A DNA stretch of 64,000 nt from Nesterenkonia sandarakina (GCF_003003175.1 NZ_PVTY01000008.1:62001-126000); one strand, 5' to 3'; positions 7,984 through 16,561 are shown, counted from the first letter of the stretch. Notes: generated by a model from the sequence alone, not told the origin. A program made the numbers and translations.

Positions 7984-8682
7984 ATGCTCAATGAAAATGC
8001 GCCCCTCCCCCAAGACATCCTGGCCCCGCTGTCCGGTTCGGAGCGCGTAATGAATCATTCTGTCTCCGTCGACGGTTCAAGGTGGAGGCGCGAAATCGAC
8101 GCCAGGGGTCTTCCTCCTATTGCGGGCAAACTTTCAAGCGAGGACCGCACGACTCTCAGTCGCCGCGAAGTGTTCGAATTCGGGACTCGAGAGATTTCAA
8201 CAGACAATGCATTCCAGCTCCTCTACTACTCACTGGCGTGGGGACTGGGGCTGACTGGCTCCTGGATGACTGGACGCTTAGATGATCTCGCCACCCAACG
8301 GGAAAGCGCGCCGGGTCTCCTCACAGCGGCCTGGGGCTCCGTCAGAGAAGGTCAATCCCCAGTTTCGTCATACAGAGTGCTCATGACTGAGGGAGGTGCA
8401 GGGAAGATCAAGGGCCTTGGTCCGGCGTTCGCCACCAAGTTTCTCTACTTCGCTGAGGGAAGCACAAATGAACCGCGTCACGTCATTATCGACAAGGTGG
8501 TTTCCACCAATCTTCGGCGGGACGCCTGGCCCGAAAGTCCCACCGCAGCCTGGTGGCCCGAGACCTATGAACGGTATTGCAACCTACTCGCCCGCTGGGC
8601 AAGCGAAGCTTCGGAGCGCCCTGAGGTCAATCGGACCGTAAGAACCGACGAGATCGAACTGGCACTTTTCAAACGCAAGTAA
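7984..8682 (+). CDS. OGG-fold DNA-glycosylase-like protein, copy 2
   Basis: A 232-residue paralogue of the gene at 3932-4630, collinear without gaps and about 50% identical. Shared blocks are LPQDIL, DNAFQL.YYSL.WGLG, GPAF.TKFLYFA with K152, D170 in VIIDKVV, and the C-terminal RTVR.DEIELA. It is visibly lower in GC and uses rarer codons than copy 1, which suggests a separate history and possible horizontal gain with mcrBC. It reads divergently from mcrB across a 274-base gap. The role is likely base recognition or excision; whether it acts in defence with McrBC is an inference. Confidence 0.7.
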   Translation: MLNENAPLPQDILAPLSGSERVMNHSVSVDGSRWRREIDARGLPPIAGKLSSEDRTTLSRREVFEFGTREISTDNAFQLLYYSLAWGLGLTGSWMTGRLDDLATQRESAPGLLTAAWGSVREGQSPVSSYRVLMTEGGAGKIKGLGPAFATKFLYFAEGSTNEPRHVIIDKVVSTNLRRDAWPESPTAAWWPETYERYCNLLARWASEASERPEVNRTVRTDEIELALFKRK

Positions 8683-8808
8683 TCACTTCACCGCCATGAG
8701 AGTCCGTGGTGGGCGCTTCGCGGGTGGGGGCACGCCACCGTGACGTATGGCAAGGCACGAACCCTCATCACCCAGCCAACGCCCAGCCTCCACCACCAGG
8801 GTTGACCC

Positions 8809-11271
8809 ATGGCAAGCAACCGGCAGCAGACCGTCACCGTGGGCGGTCACAAGCTCCGGCTCTCCAACCTGGACAAGGTCCTCTTCCCCGCCTCGGGCAC
8901 CACCAAGGGTGAGGTGGTCCACTACTTCCAGACCGTCGCGGACGCGATGCTCCCGCACACCAGGAACCGCCCCGCCACCCGGAAGCGCTGGCCCGACGGC
9001 GTCGGCACCGAAGCCAAGCCGAACGAGCCGTTCTTCCGCAAGAACCTCGAGGACTCCGCGCCGGCCTGGGTGCCGCGCCAGGAGCTGGAGCATTCTGATC
9101 ACAGCAACACCTACCCGCTGGCGAATGAACCAGCCGTGCTGGCCTGGTTCGGCCAGGTCGGCGCCCTGGAGGTCCACGTCCCGCAGTGGCGGTTCAGCAA
9201 AGACGGTGAACCGCGGAACCCGGACCGGTTGGTCCTGGACCTGGACCCCGGTCCCGGCGCAGAGCTTGCCGACTGCGCACAGGTGGCCCGCTGGTGCCGC
9301 GAGATCCTCGATGAGATGAACCTGCCCTCGGTCCCGGTCACCTCCGGGTCCAAGGGCATCCACCTCTATGCCGCGCTCAACGGCAGCTACACCTCCGAGC
9401 AGGTCTCCCAGGTGGCCCATGAGCTGGCCAAGGCTCTGGAGGCCGATCACCCGGATGAGGTGGTCAGCGATATGAAGAAGTCGCTGCGCCAGGGCAAGGT
9501 GCTGATCGACTGGTCGCAGAACAACCGCAACAAGACCACCATCGCGCCCTACTCGCTGCGTGGCCGCCCCGGATCCGCCGAGGGCCCATATGTCGCGGCC
9601 CCGCGGACCTGGGAGGAGCTCGAGGATCCCAAGCTGGAGCAGCTGGACATGCATCAGGTGATGGCACGCATCGCCGAGGGCACAGATCCTTTGGCTGACT
9701 TCACCCCCGACGACGCCGCCGGGGACGCCCTGCCGGACATGAAGGACGCGCTCTCCACCTACCGGTCGATGCGCGACGCCGCAAAGACCCCCGAGCCGGT
9801 TCCCTCCGGCTCCCCTGCCTCCCGGACCGAGGACCCGATCTTCGTGGTCCAAGAGCACCACGCCTCCGCGCTGCACTATGACACCCGGCTGGAGCGCGAC
9901 GGGGTGCTGGTCTCCTGGGCCGTGCCCAAGGGGCCCCCGTTGGAGACTGGTCAGCAGCGGCTGGCGGTCATGACCGAGGACCACCCGATCGAATACGCCG
10001 AGTTCGAGGGCACGATTCCGAAGGACGAATACGGCGGCGGTGAGGTGACCATCTGGGATACCGGCACCGTAGAGATCGAGAAGTGGGAGCAGGCTGAGGG
10101 TTCCGGCAAGGTGGTCTTCGTCCTGCACGGGGCACCGGACGGCGGACTGGGCGGGGTGCCGCGGCGCTACGCACTGGTGCAGACCGATGAGGCAGGTAAG
10201 AACTGGCTGATCCGGATGACCAAGGACCAGCCGAAGGCCCAGAAGTCATCGAAGACCACATCGACGCCGGCGAAGTCCACGAAACGCTCTGACAAGAGCG
10301 GTGCATCATCCAAGACGTCTGAGTTCCCTGACCCGCTGCCCTCCCCCATGCTCGCCTCCCCCGGCAAGCCCACCGACATCCGCGGCAAAGGGTGGGTGTT
10401 GGAGGGCAAATGGGACGGCTTTCGCGCCATCGCGGGGGTCCACGCCGATAGTCGGGTGGAGATCCGCAGCCGCAACGGCAAGGACTTCACTCAGACCTTC
10501 CCGGAACTCGCGGAGATCGCCGACCTGGTCCCGCCGGGCACCGTGGTGGACGGGGAGATCGTCGCCTTGAACTCCGGCAGCCGCCCAGACTTCGGTCTGC
10601 TGCAGGGACGAGGCAAACTGACCAAGACCCGGGAGATCGAGCAGACCGCGAAGAAGATCCCGGTGCACTTGATGCTCTTCGACGTCCTGCACACCCCTGA
10701 ACACGGCGACCTCACTCGCGAGCCATATGCACGCCGCCGGGAAATCCTGGAGGAGCTGGCCGGCAGCGGCAAGCACGTGCAGGTCCCAGGTGACCTGGGT
10801 GACTCCGTCGAGGAAGCCATGGAGGTCAGCTTGGAACTCAAGATCGAGGGGCTCGTTGCCAAGCGGGCCGACAGTCCCTACCGCGCCGGGCGGCGCTCCG
10901 AGGACTGGGTGAAGCTCAAGCACGAGAGCCACGCGGATGTCGTGATCATCGGCTGGCGCCAGGGTAACGGCGGGCGCGCCAAGACCTTCGGCTCGCTGCT
11001 GCTGGGCATGACCGACGACGCCGGCGAGCTCCACTACGCCGGACGGGTCGGCACCGGCTTCAGCGATGTGGAACTGACCGATCTTCGCGCCCAGCTGGAG
11101 AAGCTGGTCCGCAAGACCGCCCCAGTTGATGACGTCCCAGCGGAGGACTCCCCGGACGCCACCTGGGTCACCCCCAAGCTGTCCGCGGAGGTTCGCCATT
11201 CCGGGGTGACCAGGGACAACCGGCTGCGTCACCCCACCTGGCGGGGCGTGCGGGTAAAGAACGGACCCTGA
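8809..11271 (+). CDS. ligD: LigD: ATP-dependent DNA ligase/polymerase/phosphoesterase for NHEJ
   Basis: An 820-residue multidomain repair enzyme in the order polymerase - 3'-phosphoesterase - ligase, as in mycobacterial LigD. The primase-type polymerase domain (about 1-300) has the DLD metal motif at 144-146. The phosphoesterase domain (about 345-490) has HHASALHYDTRLE. A Lys/Ser/Thr-rich linker (about 480-512) leads to the ligase domain with the adenylated Lys in EGKWDGFR (K534) and downstream EGLVAKR and WVKLK. It repairs double-strand breaks with Ku, but no ku gene lies within the window on either side. The ATG at 8809 has AGGG about 8 bases upstream. Confidence 0.95.
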   Translation: MASNRQQTVTVGGHKLRLSNLDKVLFPASGTTKGEVVHYFQTVADAMLPHTRNRPATRKRWPDGVGTEAKPNEPFFRKNLEDSAPAWVPRQELEHSDHSNTYPLANEPAVLAWFGQVGALEVHVPQWRFSKDGEPRNPDRLVLDLDPGPGAELADCAQVARWCREILDEMNLPSVPVTSGSKGIHLYAALNGSYTSEQVSQVAHELAKALEADHPDEVVSDMKKSLRQGKVLIDWSQNNRNKTTIAPYSLRGRPGSAEGPYVAAPRTWEELEDPKLEQLDMHQVMARIAEGTDPLADFTPDDAAGDALPDMKDALSTYRSMRDAAKTPEPVPSGSPASRTEDPIFVVQEHHASALHYDTRLERDGVLVSWAVPKGPPLETGQQRLAVMTEDHPIEYAEFEGTIPKDEYGGGEVTIWDTGTVEIEKWEQAEGSGKVVFVLHGAPDGGLGGVPRRYALVQTDEAGKNWLIRMTKDQPKAQKSSKTTSTPAKSTKRSDKSGASSKTSEFPDPLPSPMLASPGKPTDIRGKGWVLEGKWDGFRAIAGVHADSRVEIRSRNGKDFTQTFPELAEIADLVPPGTVVDGEIVALNSGSRPDFGLLQGRGKLTKTREIEQTAKKIPVHLMLFDVLHTPEHGDLTREPYARRREILEELAGSGKHVQVPGDLGDSVEEAMEVSLELKIEGLVAKRADSPYRAGRRSEDWVKLKHESHADVVIIGWRQGNGGRAKTFGSLLLGMTDDAGELHYAGRVGTGFSDVELTDLRAQLEKLVRKTAPVDDVPAEDSPDATWVTPKLSAEVRHSGVTRDNRLRHPTWRGVRVKNGP

Positions 11272-11358
11272 AATCGGCCCAGCGCGGACGCGCTGTACTC
11301 AGCACCTCTGCTCCGTAGACTGCGAACAAGACGCTCATACCCAACACAGGAGAACAAT

Positions 11359-11835
11359 ATGACTGACATGACTGCGAACGAACTCGTCAAGAAGCTGAAC
11401 AGCATCGGCACCTGCATGTTCACCACCGTGGACCAGGACCACCGGATCGTCTCCCGCCCGATGGGTGTCACCGAGATCGACGACCAGCACAAGTTCTGGT
11501 TCTTCACCCCACTGAACTCGGACAAGATCGAGGACATCATCGGTGAAGGCGAGGTCAACCTCGGCTTTGTGGACTCTCACACCTGGGTCTCCATCGCAGG
11601 CTCCGCCCAGGTGATCGCTGACCTCGAACGCAAGAAGGAGCTGTGGGATCTCGGTCCCAAGGCCTACTTCGAGGGTGGTCCTGAGGATCCCAACGCCGTA
11701 TTGATCGAGGTCACCCCAGAGACCGCCCAGTACTGGGAGGGACCCGGCAAGGCCGCCGCACTCGTGAAGATGGCGAAGGCTTCGCTGTCCTCCGAGACCC
11801 CGAACATGGGTGACCAGGGCCGCGTGGAGCTGTAA
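11359..11835 (+). CDS. Pyridoxamine 5'-phosphate oxidase-like general stress protein
   Basis: A 158-residue split-barrel flavin-binding protein of the general stress protein 26 type. Typical features are IGTCMFTTVDQDHRIVSRPM near the N-terminus and KFWFFTPLNSDKIEDI, then WVSIAGSAQVIADLERKKELWDL. These bind FMN or F420 and are induced by stress; the substrate is unknown. A clear ribosome site (AGGAG) lies 7 bases before the ATG. Monocistronic, with a strong terminator behind it. Confidence 0.88.
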   Translation: MTDMTANELVKKLNSIGTCMFTTVDQDHRIVSRPMGVTEIDDQHKFWFFTPLNSDKIEDIIGEGEVNLGFVDSHTWVSIAGSAQVIADLERKKELWDLGPKAYFEGGPEDPNAVLIEVTPETAQYWEGPGKAAALVKMAKASLSSETPNMGDQGRVEL

Positions 11836-11852
11836 ACAGCCACGTGTCGATG

Positions 11853-11882
11853 AGGGGCGGGGAACTTCGGTTCCCCACCCCT
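11853..11882. terminator. Terminator hairpin with TTCG loop
   Basis: A 13-bp stem (AGGGGCGGGGAAC / GTTCCCCACCCCT, one mismatch) capped by the stable TTCG tetraloop and followed by TCT lies 17 bases behind the stress-protein gene. It also faces the 3' end of the convergent DUF2075 gene. Confidence 0.8.
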
Positions 11883-11884
11883 TC

Positions 11885-13732
11885 TCATTCCCGGGCTGCT
11901 CGCCGAGGCTGAGCTTCTAGGCCTGAAGCCAGGGGCGTGGATGAGTCAATGGCTCTGCGTGGGGCTTCGTCAAGATCTGACCTCGAGTATTCTCGCCCAC
12001 TCTGAGTGAAGTACGGGGCAAGGTGTTTGCGAAGGTCGGGGTCACAGACGTACACATACGTCCCCTTGATTCCTCGGGTGAGCAAGACACCGTAGATGTT
12101 GACGACGTACTCAAGTAGATCCTCGTCTTTGAACTCGAGCCCAAGGCGGGGGTTGTTCTCTTTTCCCTTCTTGTCGAAATAGTGCGCGCGACTGAAGACG
12201 ATCCGCTGTTGCTCGGGATCGAAGCTCAGGTCTGGGCCGATGATGACTCCCGCATAGTTCAGGTCGTACCCCTGAACCGTGTGGATCGATCCCACTTCAT
12301 CGAGTGATGTCCTTGAGTTGATCCAGTCCTTGGTAGTCCGATTCCACTGCAGTCCGTGGCCATCGAGCACGATGTCAGGAAGACTCTTGTCCTTCTTGCT
12401 CTTCCACTCCCACGCGTACCCGGCGACCAGACGAGCGAGTCCGTGCTCGGCGTCCCGTTCACGAATCCGATCGTGCATCGATTTGAAGTCCTCAAACAGG
12501 AGGATCTCGTAGTCAGCGAACGCTTGGCGGGCCGGAGCCTCAGAGCGCAGCACGGCGCGAACGTAGTCGATATAGCCGCGCCCAGCCTGGACTCGCATCT
12601 GTGAGTGCAGTTCATGGTGCCTGTCGACGGTTCTCGCCGTCTCCAACACCGACTCCCAAGTAGAACGGGGGATATCTGCCGGCCTCACGCTCTGTGCGCC
12701 GTCCAGGAACAGGATCTGATGCTCACTCTTCTGCTTGATCCAGTCCAGCTGCGTGTAGTGGCTCTCGTCGTCGCCGAACAGCTTTCGGTTGATCTCGGTG
12801 AAGCGCGAGTTCTGGCTGGCTGATGGCTGATTGGCGCGCTGGTTCAGCCGGTGCGCTTCGTCAACGACCAGAACATCAAAGTGCTGCTCAGACTCGCCTA
12901 CCGCGAATGGATCGAGCACCATGGATCGCTCGAGGTACGGCGTGCGCTTGAAGACCTCGGCGACGGAGGCACGCAGGGACTGTTGTGGAACGACGAAGCC
13001 GATCGCGAGTGGACTGAGACGGTCTCTGTTGGCGGCCGTGAAGAACTCGGTGAAGCGCGCATCGGTGTCGTCAAGCGAGGTGTCGAGTTCCGTGTCTTCG
13101 GCGGTCGCGATGTCTGCGAGCAGCTTCATCAGGTAGATGGCGACAACAGTCTTGCCGGTGCCTGGGTCCCCTTGGACGACTATGGGAACCTCGTTGCCGC
13201 TGTCAGGGGAACGGTGCAACAAGTCGCGGAGAATGTCCTCGACAGCCATCGCCTGCTCGGGAGTGAGTGCCTTGAACGGGGACAGCTTGAAGAGATCAGC
13301 GTTCTCGATCTCCGGGAGCGAGCGTGTAAAGAGACCCCGGTCATACAGGGATCCGAAGATCCTCTCGAACGTCTTTCTGTACTCGTTTCTGTCGAAGTAG
13401 TCGCTGTCGACGATGCCCTTGTTTCGGTTGAGCACCGAGTAGCGGCCGTCACCACCAAGACGCTCGATCAGGTACGCCTCCAGATCCAACGCGGCGGACT
13501 TGTTGAACGTCCGGTCGAGGATGATCTGTACGTGCTGTAAGTCGTTCTTCGTTCCCGACGCGAGGTGCTGGCGGATTCGGGAGGCGACGTTACGAGACTC
13601 TCCGACGTAGATGGACTGGTCATTGCGCAGCGTGTAGACGGCGGGCCAATTGGAATAACGCTCGTCGGTCCGCGCCTGAGTTGAGACAGCGTCTTTGTCG
13701 AAGATGAACCCTTCGATGTCATAGCTGGTCAT
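11885..13732 (-). CDS. GIY-YIG nuclease fused to DUF2075 (Schlafen-group-3-like) helicase
   Basis: A 615-residue fusion. Residues 28-105 form a GIY-YIG nuclease domain: WPAVYTL (29-35), IYVGES (41-46), an Arg at about 53, the catalytic Glu in LDLEAYLIE (E85) and Asn in LNRNKG (N102). From about 155 onward is a DUF2075 helicase-type ATPase: Walker A GDPGTGKT (188-195), Walker B VLVVDEAH (about 287-294), SQMRVQAG and the late motif IHTVQGYD. It overlaps the 3' end of the upstream MazG-like gene by 14 bases, so the two are co-translated. Such proteins are common in defence regions; the exact activity is unknown. Confidence 0.85.
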   Translation of the reverse strand: MTSYDIEGFIFDKDAVSTQARTDERYSNWPAVYTLRNDQSIYVGESRNVASRIRQHLASGTKNDLQHVQIILDRTFNKSAALDLEAYLIERLGGDGRYSVLNRNKGIVDSDYFDRNEYRKTFERIFGSLYDRGLFTRSLPEIENADLFKLSPFKALTPEQAMAVEDILRDLLHRSPDSGNEVPIVVQGDPGTGKTVVAIYLMKLLADIATAEDTELDTSLDDTDARFTEFFTAANRDRLSPLAIGFVVPQQSLRASVAEVFKRTPYLERSMVLDPFAVGESEQHFDVLVVDEAHRLNQRANQPSASQNSRFTEINRKLFGDDESHYTQLDWIKQKSEHQILFLDGAQSVRPADIPRSTWESVLETARTVDRHHELHSQMRVQAGRGYIDYVRAVLRSEAPARQAFADYEILLFEDFKSMHDRIRERDAEHGLARLVAGYAWEWKSKKDKSLPDIVLDGHGLQWNRTTKDWINSRTSLDEVGSIHTVQGYDLNYAGVIIGPDLSFDPEQQRIVFSRAHYFDKKGKENNPRLGLEFKDEDLLEYVVNIYGVLLTRGIKGTYVYVCDPDLRKHLAPYFTQSGREYSRSDLDEAPRRAIDSSTPLASGLEAQPRRAARE

Positions 13733-14039
13733 ACTTGGCGCTCGTGCCTTTCGCTTTGTCCACCGGATACTTCGCTTCGGTCACTCGCAACTTCTCGAGG
13801 ATGAGTTCCTCCGGATCCCAACCCATCCGAGCAGCCAAGAGATACGAATACGTGAGCACATCCGCGAGCTCGGCGCGGATCCTCGCCGGATCCGCCTCTT
13901 CATTCCACTGGACGCACTCGAGCAATTCGCCGGACTCAATGGAGATGCTCTTGATCAGATTCTCAGGACTGTGGAACTGACCCCATTCGCGCTGGCTCAT
14001 GAAGTCCCGCAGCGCGGCTTGAGTGTTTTTCGAGGACAT
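13719..14039 (-). CDS. MazG-like nucleotide pyrophosphohydrolase
   Basis: A 106-residue all-helical protein of the MazG/dCTPase superfamily, which hydrolyses (d)NTPs to monophosphates. The metal-binding ExxE...ExxD signature is present: E35-S-G-E38 and E57-L-A-D60 in SIESGELLE and AELADVLTYSYLLA. The ATG at 14039 has no ribosome site but is preceded by a TAGCGT box 6 bases upstream, so the message is probably leaderless. It is first gene of a two-gene unit with the GIY-YIG/DUF2075 protein, which suggests a joint role, perhaps nucleotide-pool control during phage attack (inference). Confidence 0.85.
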   Translation of the reverse strand: MSSKNTQAALRDFMSQREWGQFHSPENLIKSISIESGELLECVQWNEEADPARIRAELADVLTYSYLLAARMGWDPEELILEKLRVTEAKYPVDKAKGTSAKYDQL

Positions 14040-14045
14040 ACGCTC

Positions 14046-14051
14046 ACGCTA
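14046..14051 (-). promoter_or_regulatory. -10 box for the mazG-like/DUF2075 unit
   Basis: TAGCGT (minus strand) ends 6 bases before the ATG at 14039, giving a leaderless transcript. Confidence 0.5.
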
Positions 14052-14223
14052 CCCGCCGGACCCCTTACCAGATCGAATGAGGCCTTTGAAATGATTATTG
14101 CTTCGACAGAAAGCTTGAGAGATGCGCTATAGACGTCGAACGAAACGTCGGCAGCCACTCCTCCTCCGCGACGACCACCGACGAGGCGGGAGATGGGAAA
14201 CGCCAACCAGTCGCGCGAATCAA

Positions 14224-14252
14224 TTGACTATCGATAGATAATCGCCGATGAT
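14224..14252 (+). promoter_or_regulatory. Promoter of the DUF2975 operon
   Basis: TTGACT and GATGAT are separated by 17 bases, and the ATG at 14259 follows 6 bases after the -10 box. This is the clearest complete promoter in the window and again predicts a leaderless mRNA. Confidence 0.6.
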
Positions 14253-14258
14253 CAACAC

Positions 14259-14738
14259 ATGACAGGTCAACGTTGGGTTGTTGCCGCCCTCAAGGCATCG
14301 CTGGTCCTGCTCTTCGGGCTCCTGCTGCTCTTCCAGACGATGTCTCTCCCAGGGCAGTTCGCCTATATGGCGCAGGAATCTCCCGACGTGGCGTTCCTGC
14401 GCTGGCCCGCAACGATCATCACCATCTTCTGGGTGCTGTGCGTCCAGGTGGTCATCATCTGCATCTGGCAGCTGCTCACCCTGGTCCAAAAGGACCGCAT
14501 CTTCAGCTCCACCTCGATGCGCTGGGTCAACCTCGTACTGGGTGCGATCGGCGCCGCCTGGCTCGTCCTGGTCGGAGTCTTCCTCTACATCGGGATCAAC
14601 GCCACCGATCCTGGGATCCCGCTCGTGCTCGCGTTGATGGTGGCGGTGGGCGCCGTCGTCGGCCTGGTGGTCGTGGTGATGCGGGCACTGCTGAAGCAGG
14701 CGACCACGCTGCGCACCGACATGGAAGCCGTGATCTGA
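14259..14738 (+). CDS. DUF2975 membrane protein
   Basis: A 159-residue membrane protein with four predicted helices (about 8-28, 50-75, 88-110, 118-142), matching the DUF2975 family, whose members are usually encoded next to a small YozG-type HTH regulator as here. A cytoplasmic loop carries the family's characteristic LLTLVQKDRIFSSTSMRWV. Function unknown. Its stop codon overlaps the next start (TGATG). Confidence 0.8.
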   Translation: MTGQRWVVAALKASLVLLFGLLLLFQTMSLPGQFAYMAQESPDVAFLRWPATIITIFWVLCVQVVIICIWQLLTLVQKDRIFSSTSMRWVNLVLGAIGAAWLVLVGVFLYIGINATDPGIPLVLALMVAVGAVVGLVVVVMRALLKQATTLRTDMEAVI

Positions 14739-14944
14739 TGCCGATCATCGTGCGGATCGATGTGGAGCTGGCCAAGCGGAAGATGAGCGTCGGGGAGTTC
14801 GCCGAGCGGGTCGGGATCACCCCGGCGAATGTGGCCGTGTTGAAGAACGGACGCGCCAAGGCGATCCGGTTCAGCACGCTGGAGGCCATGTGCGAGGTCC
14901 TGCAGTGCCAGCCCGGCGACCTCATCGAGTGGGTGGAGGAATGA
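14738..14944 (+). CDS. Small HTH regulator (YozG-like)
   Basis: A 68-residue Cro/C1-type DNA-binding protein: VELAKRKMSVGEFAERVGITPANVAVLKNGRAKAIRF contains the helix-turn-helix and LEAMCEVLQCQPGDLIEW the family C-terminus. It overlaps DUF2975 by one base and the following FAD-enzyme gene by four (ATGA), so the three are translationally coupled. Probably controls its own operon; the membrane partner may modulate it (inference). Confidence 0.85.
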   Translation: MPIIVRIDVELAKRKMSVGEFAERVGITPANVAVLKNGRAKAIRFSTLEAMCEVLQCQPGDLIEWVEE

Positions 14945-16125
14945 GCGGCCGGGTGTTGCAGACGGATGTGCTCGTCGTCGGAGCCGGACTCGCGGGGCTG
15001 CGCGTCGCGACCCTGCTGGCGGAGCGCGGGCACTCGGTGGTGGTCATCGACCGGCGCCGGGACCTGACCACCTCCATCAGGACCACCGGCATCTTCGTCC
15101 GGCGCACCCTGGACGACTACAACCTGCCCGAGCACCTCCTGGGTCCAGCGATCCGCCGGGTGGTGCTGTACCCGCCGAGCCTGCGGGATCCGGTGGAGCT
15201 GGTCAGCGAGCGCGATGAGTACCGCGTCGGCGAGATGGGTCCGCTCTACGCCGCAGGGGCCCGGGCCGCAGTCCGCGCCGGGGCTGAACTGATGCTGGGC
15301 ACCCGCTACCTGGGTGGCTCGGATGGCCGATACGACGTGACCGGACCTGACGGACCCACCGCGGTGCATGCCTGCTTCGTGGTCGGGGCAGACGGAGCGC
15401 GGTCGCGGGTCGCCCGGGATCTGAGACTGGACCGCAACACCCACCTGCTGGTCGGCGCGGAGAGTGTCTTCACCGTCTCCGCGCCGGTGGACTCCCCCGC
15501 CTTCCACTGCGTGCTGGATCCCCGGCTGGCGCCCGGATACATCGGGTGGGTGATCAACGACGGAACCCACGCCCATGTGGGGACCGCCGGGTACTCCCGG
15601 CGCTTCACCGGCGGAGTGCGCAGCACCCTGGACGAGTTCGCGACGCGCGCTCCAGGATTGACCGAGGCCGACCGCTCCCCCGCCGAGGTGGAGCGCCGCG
15701 GCGGCCCCATCCCGGTGGGCGGACTGCTGCGCCGGATCAGCTCACCCGACGGTCTGCTCGTCGGTGACGCCGCCGGTGCGGTGTCACCGCTGACCGCCGG
15801 TGGCCTGGATCCCTGTCTGCGGCTCTCCGACTATGCGGCCGCCGCGCTGGACGAAGCGCTGCGAACCGGCAAGAGAGAAGCACTGCGCGACTACGACGGC
15901 GGCGCGCTGCGCCGGAAGTTCACCGGACGGCTGATGATGCGCCACGCCCTGGCCCAGGTGAAGCATCCGCTGTTGGCCAGCGCCGGTTTTGAGGTGCTGC
16001 GGACGCCCTTCGGGAGGGCCGCGGCCCGGAAGGTGCTGTTCGGGGATCGTTCTTTCCCGGACCCTCCCGACTCCTCTTCGAGGACCTCGAATCCTGGCGG
16101 CGGGCTCGAGAGAGTGGAGACGTGA
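14941..16125 (+). CDS. FAD-dependent oxidoreductase, geranylgeranyl-reductase-like
   Basis: A 394-residue flavoprotein. The FAD fingerprint VVGAGLAGLRVATLLAERG is at about 10-28 with VVVID closing the Rossmann fold. The second motif VGADGARSRVAR lies near 148-159 and the third, DGLLVGDAAGAVSPLTAGG, near 265-283. This motif set is typical of geranylgeranyl reductase/halogenase-type enzymes acting on lipids or aromatic compounds. The ATG at 14941 is chosen because it overlaps the HTH stop (ATGA). The substrate is unknown. Confidence 0.8.
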   Translation: MSGRVLQTDVLVVGAGLAGLRVATLLAERGHSVVVIDRRRDLTTSIRTTGIFVRRTLDDYNLPEHLLGPAIRRVVLYPPSLRDPVELVSERDEYRVGEMGPLYAAGARAAVRAGAELMLGTRYLGGSDGRYDVTGPDGPTAVHACFVVGADGARSRVARDLRLDRNTHLLVGAESVFTVSAPVDSPAFHCVLDPRLAPGYIGWVINDGTHAHVGTAGYSRRFTGGVRSTLDEFATRAPGLTEADRSPAEVERRGGPIPVGGLLRRISSPDGLLVGDAAGAVSPLTAGGLDPCLRLSDYAAAALDEALRTGKREALRDYDGGALRRKFTGRLMMRHALAQVKHPLLASAGFEVLRTPFGRAAARKVLFGDRSFPDPPDSSSRTSNPGGGLERVET

Positions 16126-16237
16126 TCACGGCGCTGCGGCTCCCATGATGGAGGCTTCTGGAGTCTTCAGGATCCCGACCTCGAGTCGTACCGTGGAAGG
16201 TATCCCGGTAACTGCGTTGACAGTGAGGTGAGCAGCG

Positions 16238-16546
16238 GTGAGCACCTACGACAGCGGTCTCTCACAGACCAGAACAGCCTCGGATCCTCGGCTGAACGAG
16301 CCGCTCTACGGCGCCTCGCTTGGTCAGGCGATCAGGCGCTTCTTCGGCAAGTACGCGCACTTCAAGGGGTACGCCTCGCGCAGCGAGTACTGGTGGATCC
16401 AGCTCTTCATGGCCGTGATCGGCGGGCTGATCTCGATCCCCTATCTGCAGACCTACGATCCGGTTCAGGGCACCTTCGACCTGACCCAGGGCACCGGAAA
16501 CGTCGAGGGACCCGCCCAGGCGGGGACAGGTCCACCCTCGGCCTGA
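16238..16546 (+). pseudogene. Truncated DUF805 membrane protein
   Basis: A 102-residue frame. LYGASLGQAIRRFFGKYAHFKGYASRSEYWWIQLF (about 23-57) is the conserved N-terminus of DUF805 proteins and includes the first membrane helix. Family members normally continue through three more helices; here the frame ends soon after a short Gly/Pro-rich stretch and no remaining helices appear in other frames before the next gene at 16562. The simplest reading is loss of the 3' part. It could still make a one-helix protein. Confidence 0.55.
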
Positions 16547-16561
16547 GCGTCCGCAGGATCG

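Noticed and set aside
8683-10128. 481-codon minus-strand frame opposite ligD
   Set aside because: Shadow of ligD; Leu/Gly/His-rich composition typical of antisense frames.
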